From Epiperipatus broadwayi (lineage: Eukaryota; Onychophora; Udeonychophora; Euonychophora; Peripatidae), in contig JAQFVV010000445.1 of the NCBI GenBank assembly GCA_028023455.1, forward strand, positions 372,001-436,000: a DNA stretch of 64,000 nucleotides, given 5' to 3'. The notes under the pieces were generated by a model. That model was given only the letters and a program-made list of their open reading frames with translations. It had not been told where the DNA came from and ran no database searches. This document shows positions 25,816-36,032 of this stretch, one piece after another (position 1 is the stretch's first letter; each line of letters opens with the position of its first letter). Position numbers and translations under genes: made by a program.

Positions 25816-26689
25816 CACCTGGGTCTCGTTTTACGCGATAGATAGGTTCCTCAGAAAACACGCGCAAACAAAATCGCGCAAAAATAAACGTAACTTACAT
25901 TGAAAAAGGGGGGATGCAGTCTGTGATTTTTCAAAATTCACGTAAAGGCAAAGCACCAACGTAAAATTACTTTAAAATTCGCACAAAAAAAAAAAAAATA
26001 AGGAAATAAAATATGACTAATAAAAAATTTCAAATTTGAAAAAAATTGATGCAAGACAACCTTTTTTTAACTAGAATATTTAATTTTATTCAAAATAATA
26101 TATTTTTATGCATAATTTACAGTACAGGAATTTACATTTTTTTATATACGTTTTAATTATTATGATTTTCTGGTGACAACATAATTAGTAATTAATCTTT
26201 GAGATGATGATTTTATTAATTGTTTACGAAGCTCGCGATATCCAGACATACAACCATTTAGCTCTCGTTGGAATTTAAGAGCACGTTAATGATTAGAGTC
26301 ATTAATAAGAAAATAATAACTGATTGCGTTCTTTTTTAAAAAGCAAAAACAGAATGTGATTTAAAATGCAAAATTAACATGCATAATGTTTGAACAAATT
26401 TACATTATAATCTTGTAAAATTTAATATGTGTATACATAAAATGTGGAGATCATGATATTAATTTCATTATTGCATAAAATCTTAATATTATAAAGCACT
26501 GAAAATATTGAAATTACTACGATGAAAGTCAAATTCCAATAATATGCTATTACTTTCAATATAACATAAGTGCGCGAAATTTATTATTTAAAGTAATAGC
26601 GCATTATCGGAAATCAACTTCCGGTGAGACACGAATCACGTAACTTCAAAATCGTGTTAAATAAGTCCGTGTAAAAAGAGACCTAGGTG
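25816..26689. mobile_element. Non-autonomous DNA transposon with ~22-bp terminal inverted repeats
   Basis: The left end CACCTGGGTCTCGTTTTACG and the right end, read inverted, CACCTAGGTCTCTTTTTACA differ at three positions and continue with CG. The interior is about 830 bp, without a transposase, and near both ends is rich in CG-containing words (CGCGCAAA, ATCGCGC, TGCGCGAAAT). Flanks are ATATA-like on both sides, so any target duplication is short and AT-only. I could not assign a superfamily. Confidence 0.75.
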
Positions 26690-28223
26690 AATATATTAAG
26701 TAGACTTAAGTTAAAAATTGATATTATTTTTATATATAAATGTATTTGGAGGAAAGAAAGAATTTATAAATTCTTGTTATATTAAAGTGGAATTTTTTCC
26801 TATGATTGCTAAAGAACTGAGATCCCAGGATAAACAGTCACAGTATGATCCAGACTTTAGCATTGAAAGATGTTGTATGCCTAAAGGTCCTGAGGTCATA
26901 ATTTACTTTTGCTTTCAAGCATAATCCTACTCATAAATACAAAAAAAAAAAAAATGTAAAAAAAGTGAACTCACTTTTTTCTAATATATTATACAATATA
27001 CACAGATTCATGTATGCAATGCACAATACAAACATTTCCATCAAAATTTGGCATATATATACATAAAATATATAAAAGCTTCATGGTGTAGTTATCTCTT
27101 GATTCAGTGGTTAATGTTTCAAATACAATTACTAAAATTTAGATCATGCTTTTCAGATTGCTAAATTTTAAAACAAATTTTGTTTATATTTAAAGATAAT
27201 GGACTTAATGTAAATCTATCTAACCATTCAAATATTGGTTGGTGAATAGATATCTACCTATTCTATATGGTTTTTAATAAACTTGTTGAATAAAATCGTT
27301 TTCTTCATTATTTTTTATTAAAAGATGTTGTAGGAATCCTCACTCTGTAACTAAACAAATTTAAAAGGATAATCATGAGTTGATTTATAACAAGTCCTCA
27401 CCAGTAGTGAAAGCTGTGCTATGTAATCCATTGCCACTCTGACCAATTCTCTAATTAATAATAATTAAATAATCATTTATAGACCACTTTTAGCTGGCTA
27501 GCTTGTTTGAGTGTTAAAAGAAAACTCTTCAATGTTTATTTAGCCTGGATTAAAACCAGGTCTTGGATTGCCAGGCAAGGCACTATGAGACTGTTTTACT
27601 TTATATATAATGTACATCATTTAACAATTACTAATAAAATAATAGAGCTAAAATATATCTCATGACTAACATAAAAGGGTTATTGGTTTCTAATGATTTA
27701 GCATTACATTTTTTTCTGCAAGTTCTATTAAAGCGAATTGTATTATTTAAAAAAAAAAAGTCCTTAAGTGTTATTTAATGGTACCCTCATTAAGTTACTT
27801 TTTACTAGAAGATATTTGAAAGTCTTACTTTTTAGAATACTATTCCATACTTTTTACAAGACTACTTTACATTTAAGACTTCAAAAGACGACTAAAATAC
27901 TTATTAAAAAAGTGAAATGGATTTAAATAATATATATTTAAAATTTAATCAGTTAAAAAAGGCCGCCATATCTTATCAATTTTAAGAATATACTTTAAAG
28001 AAATTGCATTATTAAAAAATTAATTAATTCTGAAACAAAATCTATTTAATTGAACAGAAATTGAATTTTTAATTCAATAATATATATATAAAGTATGAAG
28101 AGAAAAGAATTATATATGCACAGAGCATCATTAGTAATTTTAAAGATAACCATAAAGCTATACATGTACATTGCTTTATCTATAGTGTGCTTTGCAAAAA
28201 ATCTTTATGGTCATTAAATCTGT
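26690..28223. other. AT-rich stretch with one tRNA-arm-like patch
   Basis: On the minus strand, 27541-27592 contains CCTGGTTTTAATCCAGG, a self-pairing T-arm with a B-box-like loop, preceded by GTGCCTTGCCTGGCAA. No good A box is present, so it is at best a SINE remnant. Nothing else was recognised. Confidence 0.4.
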
Positions 28224-28460
28224 TTACCAGCTGGATATTTTATATGTGTGTGTATATAAATATATGAAAACAGTCAACACATGAACAATACCAATGTTAT
28301 TAACAATCAACAATCTCAATCTGTTATCAAGGCAACTTCCTTTAATCAATAAAGAAGGAAATCCACCTTTATCTATGTATGGTTTATAATGATTAAACAA
28401 GATTGCCTTGACAACAAATTGAGATTGTTGATTGTTTTTTATCATGGTATTGTTTAAGTA
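28224..28460. repeat. Dispersed short repeat, copies 2 and 3 in inverted arrangement
   Basis: 28395-28460 (+) reads GCCTTGACAACAAATTGAGA, TTGTTGATTGTT, TATTGTTTAAGTAT. 28224-28345 is the same unit on the minus strand, ending in a TA/CA-rich tail. Both match 10321-10436. Together the two copies form a potential hairpin of about 190 bp. Confidence 0.6.
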
Positions 28461-28462
28461 TA

Positions 28463-28998
28463 AGTAGAGAGATTTGAACTTAGGATTGAATAGATGATGA
28501 ATTTTTCAAGTCACTTTACTTACATATATAAGAATGAATTTAGAGTATATTCAATATAAGCAAATTACATATGTCTTGGAAATATATTACAAGCTCAGCT
28601 CATCCCCTTCTTTTAATACATATGAATATGTAATGGTTCAATAAAATGAGGGTTTAGATTGACATAATGTCTATATGGGTATGACTACAGTATCAAATCC
28701 AATAAGAGCTTGGAACATTCGATCATCAGTTTTTTAATGAAATGGATGGTTGAATAGTTGGAAGGTTGAGAAGATTTAAGCCTGTCCATGAAAGTTTAAG
28801 GAATGGCTATCTTAATATAAACTGAGCACTGATTCAGTACATGTGTGAGAGATTATGATCTGGCCCAAATAATGAGTGCTGATCCTGCATGAAATATGTA
28901 TATTGGGATCATCTATTTTTTTCACGTGTATGTGGTCAGGTGTATTGGTTTCTGGAGATAGAATGTAGAATGAATCCTAAGTTCAAGTCTCTCTACTT
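28463..28998. repeat. Palindrome-ended element with tRNA-like termini, copy 1
   Basis: The left end AGTAGAGAGATTTGAACTTA and the right end, inverted, AGTAGAGAGACTTGAACTTA match. Interior words ATGATCTGG, AATGAGTGCTG, ATCATCTATTTTTTTC, TGTATGTGG and GTGTATTGGTT recur in order at 45080-45318 and, inverted, 44617-44792. The GATTTGAAC ends read as the T-arm of a tRNA on the opposite strand. A 60-bp direct repeat flanks it (28518-28575 and 28994-29050). Confidence 0.6.
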
Positions 28999-29930
28999 AT
29001 ATATTTAAGAAATGAATTTAGAATACATTCAATATAAGCAAATTATATATATATAATTTAATTTCTGAAAACATAATTATGATATTATCCACTTCAGATA
29101 AATAAATTATTGATTACTATTAAAAATTATTTTTAAGTATTTTTATTCATGTTTTAAGAATACATTTAATAAAGTTATAGAAAAAAAGAATGAATATTAG
29201 TTGCCATTATGCTTTACATTTGTAGATCGTAGAAAGACATTTAAGATAATTATAATTTTGGAAAATCAAGATAGAGACCAGGAATATTGTCAAATTCATA
29301 TGAATATTTATCAAAATGCATCAGCAGTGATATGATTACATGAGGATTAACATTGATAAGGATGTATGTATACAAGTTGATTCCATATGACTAAAATATT
29401 TTACAATACTTTTTATTACAATACTTTTATATGGAAAATATTTTGTGAATGAAAATGGAAAACTAAAAGAACAAAAATGTATGTAGATTTGGCAGATGAT
29501 AAGTTTATTTTTGCAAATATTTCTGAAATGAAAGCCAAACAAAACAGAATTATAATATTAAAAATAATTTAATCGTTTTTCATATAAAAAATAAAGATTG
29601 ATAAAAATAAATTAGAAAATATTAATAATTATTTATAAAATTAAAGTATGGAATTTAATATTAATAGTAAATATGCCTAGGGGTTTAAAAAGATAGAATT
29701 TTTCCATAACAAAAGAAATATATAGTTACTACAAATTATAGAATGAAATCTAAAAACAAAGGAAGTTGGAAGCAAATGGATTGTAAATAAATTACATGAG
29801 TGAAAGGACAAACAAATGTCAAGGTATTACTAAAAGAAATAATAGATTAAAATAAAGTTAGGACAAACCTATTCCTAGTAAAAAATAAAAACGAGTGACT
29901 AATTGAAGTCTTAAATGAAATTTCTAATTT
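28999..29930. other. AT-rich stretch, nothing recognised
   Basis: Contains the right member of the 60-bp direct repeat (28994-29050). The open frame at 29336-29542 (-) has no recognisable domain. Confidence 0.4.
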
Positions 29931-30089
29931 AAACCACTAAACATCACATGATCATCATTTCTTATGCTAGCACATAACTGTTATTAAAACAGGCAATACT
30001 CTCCATATGGTAGTGCAACTCAGTGTCAACCAGAGTAATCAATGGATGCCAGAAGGCTTGTGCATAAAATCCCCATCTCATGCCTACTC

Positions 30090-30148
30090 ATCCAATATCC
30101 CCAGACTAGTTTCTGGCTTATGACCTTCATCAGTGAGGAGCCTTGGAT
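30090..30148 (-). ncRNA. Hammerhead ribozyme-like motif (left arm of the 30-kb element)
   Basis: The minus strand reads ATCC, loop, TCCTCA, CTGATGA, AGGTCATAAGCCA, GAAACTAGTC, TGGGGA, loop, GGAT. TCCTCA pairs with TGGGGA (one G-T wobble) and ATCC with GGAT, giving a stem I with internal loop. Stem III is the tiny AC-TA-GT, with cleavage predicted after GTC. The stem II base has an A-A mismatch in place of the usual G-C. Confidence 0.65.
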
Positions 30149-30524
30149 CTGAGAGCACTGCACCTAGATCTTAGGATCTAATGCAATCCTCCAGCAGCCA
30201 CCTTTTCTCTCTACTTAACTACAAAACTATGAGAATAAAATTTGAAAACACAATAATATTTTCAATCTAAGCTCAATAGCTTATATAGTCATATGGGTCT
30301 GAACTCAATTCAGTACCCATACATTTTGGTGTCTTTGGCTCTTTAACAACCATAGCCACCACTATCCTATTAGGCAGGATTGGTGTTAAACCACTAAACA
30401 TTATATGATCACCATTTCATATGCTAGCACATAACTGTTATTAAAACAGGAAAACTCTCCATAAAGTAGTGCCACTCAGTGCCAACTAGAGAAATCAATG
30501 GATGCCAGAAGGCTTGTGCATTCA

Positions 30525-30580
30525 AGGCTCCTCAATGATGAAGGTCACAAGCCAGAAACTAGTCTGGGGATATTGGATGA
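30525..30580 (+). ncRNA. Damaged hammerhead-like motif (inner, right arm)
   Basis: Same fold as the 30975-31034 copy, but the first core base is changed (ATGATGA instead of CTGATGA) and the outer stem I strand is missing because the arm joins the centre of the palindrome here. TCCTCA still pairs with TGGGGA. Probably inactive. Confidence 0.55.
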
Positions 30581-30974
30581 GTTGGCACTAGATGGGGGTT
30601 TTATGCATAAGCCTTCTGGCATCCATTGATTACTCTGGTTGGCACTGAGGGGTACTACTGTGTGAAGAGTTTTTCCTGTTTTAATAACAGTTATGTGCTA
30701 GCATAAGAAATGGTGATCATGTGATGTTTAGTGGGTTAACACCAATCTTGCTTAATAGGATAATGGTGGTTATGGTTGTTAAAGAGCCAAAGACACCAAA
30801 ATTATGGGTACTGAACTGAGTTTAGACCCATATGACTATATAAGGTATTGAGCTTAGATTGAAAATATTATTGTGTTTTCAAATTTTATTCTCATAGTTT
30901 TGTAGTTAAGTAGAGATAAAAGGTGGCTGCTGGAGGGTTGCATTAGATCCTAAGATCTAGGTACAGTGCTCTCA

Positions 30975-31034
30975 GATCCAAAGCTCCTCACTGATGAAGG
31001 TCACAAGCCAGAAACTAGTATGAGGATATTGGAT
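30975..31034 (+). ncRNA. Hammerhead ribozyme-like motif, best-preserved copy in the 30-kb element
   Basis: ATCC at 30976, TCCTCA 30985-30990, core CTGATGA 30991-30997, short stem II GGTCACAAGCC flanked by an A-A mismatch, GAA followed by ACTAGT and A, predicted cleavage after 31020, then TGAGGA 31021-31026 pairing perfectly with TCCTCA, and GGAT 31031-31034 pairing with ATCC. All core bases except the stem II closing pair fit the hammerhead consensus. Confidence 0.65.
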
Positions 31035-31136
31035 GAGTAGACACTAGATGGGGATTTTATGCACAAGCCTTCTGGCATCCATTGATAACTCTGGTTGGTA
31101 CTGAGTGGCACTACTATATGGAGAGTTTTACCTATT

Positions 31137-31877
31137 TCAAATTCCTAATTATTGTAAAAAATTGAAAAAAAGATAATATGTGAAATAAATGGACGAAAGA
31201 AAAAATTTTTCTAAAGAGAAGCTGTAGTTCAGTGAAATTGAATCGAACTTGAGTTCTTCATCCTGTAATGGATTGATAATAGTGAAAGTGATTCTCTTTC
31301 TCTCACTAAAAAAAGTACTTTGGGTTAATTTTTTAATTTTCTTCCACTAAAACCATTTAAATTCAAATTTAGCATTTAAGAATTTTAACATTAGCACATT
31401 GTCTGTTAATTACATATATATACTATTTATCAAAACTGCTTTCTTAAGTTGTTTTTTATTATGATTTCCCTCTTCATGAAGAATTTTAGTATTTTCCAAT
31501 CTGAAAATGAAATTAAACTGATATGACAAATGTCATTATTAAATCTTATTACTTTTATTTTTTTATGACAATTGATGCTTATTTAATCTTTTCTCAAGAT
31601 TACACATTGATTCATCTATGTATAAGCCTTGCGCTTAAATAAAATTTCATAAACAATATTATTTTTTTGTTTAAAAGATGTAATATTTTTTTAGAATTAT
31701 TTACCAATATATTAAACATTAGCTGGAACTCAAAATGAAACATTATATAAATCTTTATATATAGTGTAGTAGTTAGCCCTCACTACGAATTAAAAATATA
31801 TATGTACGTGACCTTTAATTTTTTTTCTTATTTTTATCGTATACAGTTTTTTTTTTTTTTTTTTAAAAAAAGCATAA
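31137..31877. other. AT-rich stretch, nothing recognised
   Basis: Ends in a T-run of about 22 near 31843-31864, just before the left copy of the 2.4-kb direct repeat. Confidence 0.4.
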
Positions 31878-34282
31878 ATCATATACAGTTGCGGTCAAAA
31901 TTATCACTTTATAAATAGAAATTTGTTGTGTCTATTTGTTTCGCGCGTAAAGTTGTTTTCATTTTAAATTGCTTGTTTTTTTCGAAGTTGTTGAGATTAA
32001 AATTTTCTATTCACATTTAATTGAATAACTTATTTTAAATTAATTAAAAAAGTTAAGTGAAATAATATAGACAATTATTTTAGTTTTAACATTTATCAAA
32101 GAATATTTGTATGCCGATATGCATTTTAAAAGAACAAGGGAGATACTTATATAAAAATTAATTATTTAAGTTATATTTTTATTATTTTTTGGTAATATTA
32201 AAGGTAATTTAGAAATAGTTGAATGCAAAGCCTTCAAAAACAAATGTTCAAGGTGTGTGTGCGGTTATGCAAAGAGGGCAATGAAAAATTTTAGCATCAC
32301 ATGGTTTCTAGGAAATAACCGTAGTAATTTTGGATGTCTAATTTTTCAGTAAGAAATTGTTTACTTTTAATTAGGAAAAAACTGGGTAATAATAAGAAAC
32401 TATCGATCCAACTACATAGTTTTAAAATATTGGCAATAATGGTAAAATTATTAATTATGGTAGTTGGCTTGATAAAGGTAGTCCGATGGGGTTTATGAAT
32501 CCTCCGTTCCAGTTACCTACGTTATTGCTGAGGCTCTGTGACAAAATGTTAAAATAAAACAAAAACCTTTTTTAAAAAAGGAAATCTATCTTTTCTAATC
32601 CTCAGTATTGAAGAAGTTTCATTTTAAAGATAATTGGAGGGAGAATGTTGTTGCATGGACTAATTAATAGTTTATTAATATTTTCAAGAATTCTTAAATG
32701 GTTAAGTTCAGCTGTAATAATCTTCTAAACAAGTTTTGGGAACAATAGACTTTTATCTAGAACTTTTAAAAATGTAACCAATATGAACTTTCTTTAGTAA
32801 TATTCCCTTCTTATTAATCAGCAAGTATCACTTGGGGAAACTCCAGCTGAAAATCAGATTCAAAATGAACTTTGAATTTAGGACTTTAAAAAATAAAGAT
32901 ACTATTTCCATTAATAATATTTTTATTATGAATTGTTGCTATGCATTTTTTTTCTTTCTTAGATTTCCCAAAGAAATGTTCCTTTAAAACCATAAAAGTA
33001 ATATTTAAAAATATTTTTTACTTCATATGTAATACATATTGGCAAACATCCCATATAATAATTTTGTGCAAATTGTTATACTTATTAAGGGATATTAAAA
33101 TTTATTACCATTATAAACTTTAAATCTTATAATTGTGTTCATATATATAGTGAGTTGTTAAGGATGGTGTTGGTAAACTTAACTTATTACACAATAGCGG
33201 CTATTATAAACTTGGCATTGTCATACACAATAATATATATATATACTTTATTTGTATAAGAAATGATGAATTCCTCTTATTGCAAACTTGTTTTATCTGA
33301 GATGTGAATTCCTCTCATTGTGTAGCTGTTTCGTTTTTTTTCATATAAGAGATGATAAAATTCCTCTTGTTATATGTTAAATGAGAAGGTACATAAGTAT
33401 ATATAGCAATACATTTACTTTTGTCACTTATTAAATTTGCTATTCTTGTGATCCTAAATTAGTTTGTTTAGTAGCTTCCTACATTATATTTCATATCAGT
33501 AGATAAGTTCAATGTATTATTAAAATGAACTTTTACCTGCTAAATACATATAGAAACCATATTCTAAATTAGTTATTTATTTTATTAACAAATAATTACA
33601 ATATTCTTTTATATAACTCTAGTTAAGATATTTTTCTTTCAGCTTATAGAAAACTGCTCCAAATATAACTAGCACCATTTCAATTGGGATTTTTTTTTCT
33701 TGAATAGTAATTTCATAAATATATTGTTATTAATGATAATATGAAATCACTTAAATGTCAATAAAATGTATATATTTTTTATTAAATTTGGTTTTGTGTA
33801 CTTTCTTCATAAGGTCGACTCTAATCATTAATTTATGGTCATATATATTAAATTTGCTATGGTTTTTTTGCTATTTACCCTGAGATAATAAATGTGTCAT
33901 ACACTAATATTTTCTTTTGCCTAGCTATATTAAGTTATTATTAGATATTATAATATTGTAATATAAAAAGAAAAGGATGATGTTTACATTAAAAGAAACT
34001 TTAGAATTATTTGTTTACTTAGCCTAAATATATGTTGAGGTCAATAAAATACCCCTTTGATTTTCATGTATATTTATTTGAAATATGCATATATGTAATA
34101 GAAGAGTCTTAAATATAAATATGTTTTATCCTTTTATAAGTTTAGTTAGCCAGAGATGATTGTTTTATTATTGATCTGTTATTTATAGTTACAGTTTTTT
34201 GACTTGGTAAGTTTGTAGAGAGTGTTAAACAACCTCAGTTTCTCAGTATCTTTATAAGTGTGGTACCATTGTTTTGCCACCA
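31878..34282 (+). repeat. Left 2.4-kb direct repeat (putative LTR)
   Basis: Starts ATCATATACAGTTGCGGTCA and ends near TTTTGCCACC. The first bases resemble a Tc1/mariner end, but no inverted partner exists. The 60-codon open frame at 32941-33123 is A/T-driven. Confidence 0.7.
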
Positions 34283-34609
34283 GACATGATGGCTGGATAA
34301 TCATATCATAAAGTTATAATTTTATTTTTCTTATTTTTTTAGTGTGACCTGATAAGTGATTTAAATGATCTTATGCTAATAATAATATTTTTCGTTAATA
34401 ATGTCTTTTGATTTGCATGTAATAATTATATCAATTTTAATGTAAGGGGGGAAATATAACACATATAATGAGGGAAAGTTTGCTTGGAGAAAATTTTATT
34501 CCTTGGAAATTATTAAGATATATAGATTTTTTTATGCTTTTGTTAGAATGCTTTTCTTTTAGGTAGCAGTGGATGATATAGTGTTTTATAATTATTTTAT
34601 TACAGATAT

Positions 34610-35304
34610 TTGATTAACTTACTTATAATGGAAAACAGTAATATAAGTAAGATTCTAGATGATTATGTGGAAAATCAGGATATTATCCTTAGGATATATG
34701 GAGATTCAATAATGGATATATTTACAAAATGGACAGAAAGAATCAAGAAAATGATGAAACTATTGATGCAGCAAGAACTAAATGTTAGTAAAAGTATGAT
34801 GATGTAATAAAAATTGAGGATGTAAAGGTTAATAACTCTGGAGGTAATGACTGTATAGTTGATGATATTTTGGTTGAAAATAATATAGTTTATTCAAAAC
34901 TGCAAGTAAGTTTAAGTAATGGGCTTGAGATTAATAATTCCTCAGTGAATAGTGAATAAAAAGTTGCTTTTAATGTAAAAAACTTTGAATTTGAGAATGA
35001 TAATTTGGAACTTAAAGATTCTTTAGTTGCTGATATTTTAATAAAGCAACAGCTCACTAGTGATGATAATTTTAAGGTTGAGAGTTCTTTAAGTAATGAA
35101 ATTAAAACAGTTGTAATAGAAAGATTTTGTTTTGAAGATAGTGGCATGATGATCTCAAGGAATGCTAATAAAATCTGTATAGATGGTAGTCGTGGATATA
35201 AGAAATCTAGTTTTGATGGAAGAAATATTATGATTGGTGAAAAATTTGGATTATTATATGAGATAGACTTTTGTCATAAGTTTGCAAGTAATATATTTTT
35301 TTAA
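34610..35304 (+). pseudogene. Gag-like remnant in the interior of the 2.4-kb repeat pair
   Basis: Two successive open stretches in different frames (34610-34807, with an upstream ATG at 34628, and 35005-35304). The first encodes MENSNISKILDDY and a helical Met/Lys segment IKKMMKLLMQQEL, reminiscent of the Met-rich helix near the start of the intact ORF at 54480-55358. The second is Ser/Asp/Lys-rich with no zinc knuckle. Position just upstream of protease-like sequence is what supports a gag label. At least one frameshift and stop separate the parts. Function is inferred, not shown. Confidence 0.4.
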
Positions 35305-35690
35305 GAATTTAAGTGTAAGGGACTGCTATATCAAGATATACGACCATGAAAAGTTATTTAGGAAGCAGGGTATTATAGGGAGATTTAGCTGTTCACATTC
35401 TATAACTAATGATCACAGGGTGAATGTGAAGTGTTTAATTCATAGTGGCATAGATTTCCAAAATATAATTTGTCTGAATACATTAAAATGTGTTGTTATA
35501 AATGACTATAATCATAGTTGAAAAGGCAGTAGAGATTTCATTTGGTATAAAAAAAATTGTGTGTTATTGATAGCCTTTATCCTTTTCAGAAATTATCTGT
35601 TTATATTTAAGATTGTAGTTAATAAAAAGGATCTTGCAATTCTGAAGGGCCGATGCCTATTGCATTATTATGAATTAAAATGACATAGCT
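35282..35690 (+). pseudogene. Retropepsin-like remnant
   Basis: The frame at 35282-35521 has VKCLIHSGIDFQNII, which fits a retroviral-type aspartic protease active site (L-hydrophobic-D-S/T-G), with H where D is expected (codon 35441-35443). After a stop, another frame near 35605-35684 reads FKIVV, DLAIL and KGRCLLHYY, matching the family's second conserved block, in which a hydrophobic pair and G-R precede L-L. Order and spacing fit a single broken domain. The active-site change and stops imply no activity. Confidence 0.55.
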
Positions 35691-36032
35691 TGATTAACTT
35701 ACTTTATTATTCAATACAAGCTGGTTAAAGTAAAATTTGCAGGTAAAATAGGCTTAGTTAAAATAGAATGGCTATATTTGTTAATGTGCACACTGTTATT
35801 ATGGTCTAATTTATTGCTTTCTTGTTCTGAGAAATATATTTGTTCCTTATAAATCAGAAAGAATAGAGAAAATAGAGTAATTAAGTTAATACTTAAAATA
35901 ACTTACTTGTTGTAGTGAGATATTTTAATCCTATAAAATAATATCCTAATAATAATAATCATTAAAATAATATCCGTTGTTACAGATTCAGTTCATTGAC
36001 TTAGTATTTAAAAGAATTTTTTTTCCCTCTAT

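Larger units (their letters stand above)
29931..31136. mobile_element. Large inverted-repeat element carrying hammerhead ribozyme-like motifs
   Basis: The left half (29931-30522) and right half (30523-31136) are largely reverse complements. A marker word, ATGGATGCCAGAAGGCTTGT, occurs twice forward (about 30042, 30498) and twice inverted (about 30605, 31060). The right half holds two hammerhead-like motifs in the same direction with predicted cleavage sites 456 bp apart (after 30564 and 31020). The left half has one motif on the minus strand; the equivalent second one is lost at the centre. A direct array of ribozyme plus body plus ribozyme is the layout of retrozyme-type elements. No protein coding is visible. 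Confidence 0.7.

Noticed and set aside
31888-31910. Tc1/mariner-like end CAGTTGCGGTCAAAATTATC
   Set aside because: No inverted partner or transposase; the sequence is the start of a direct repeat pair instead.
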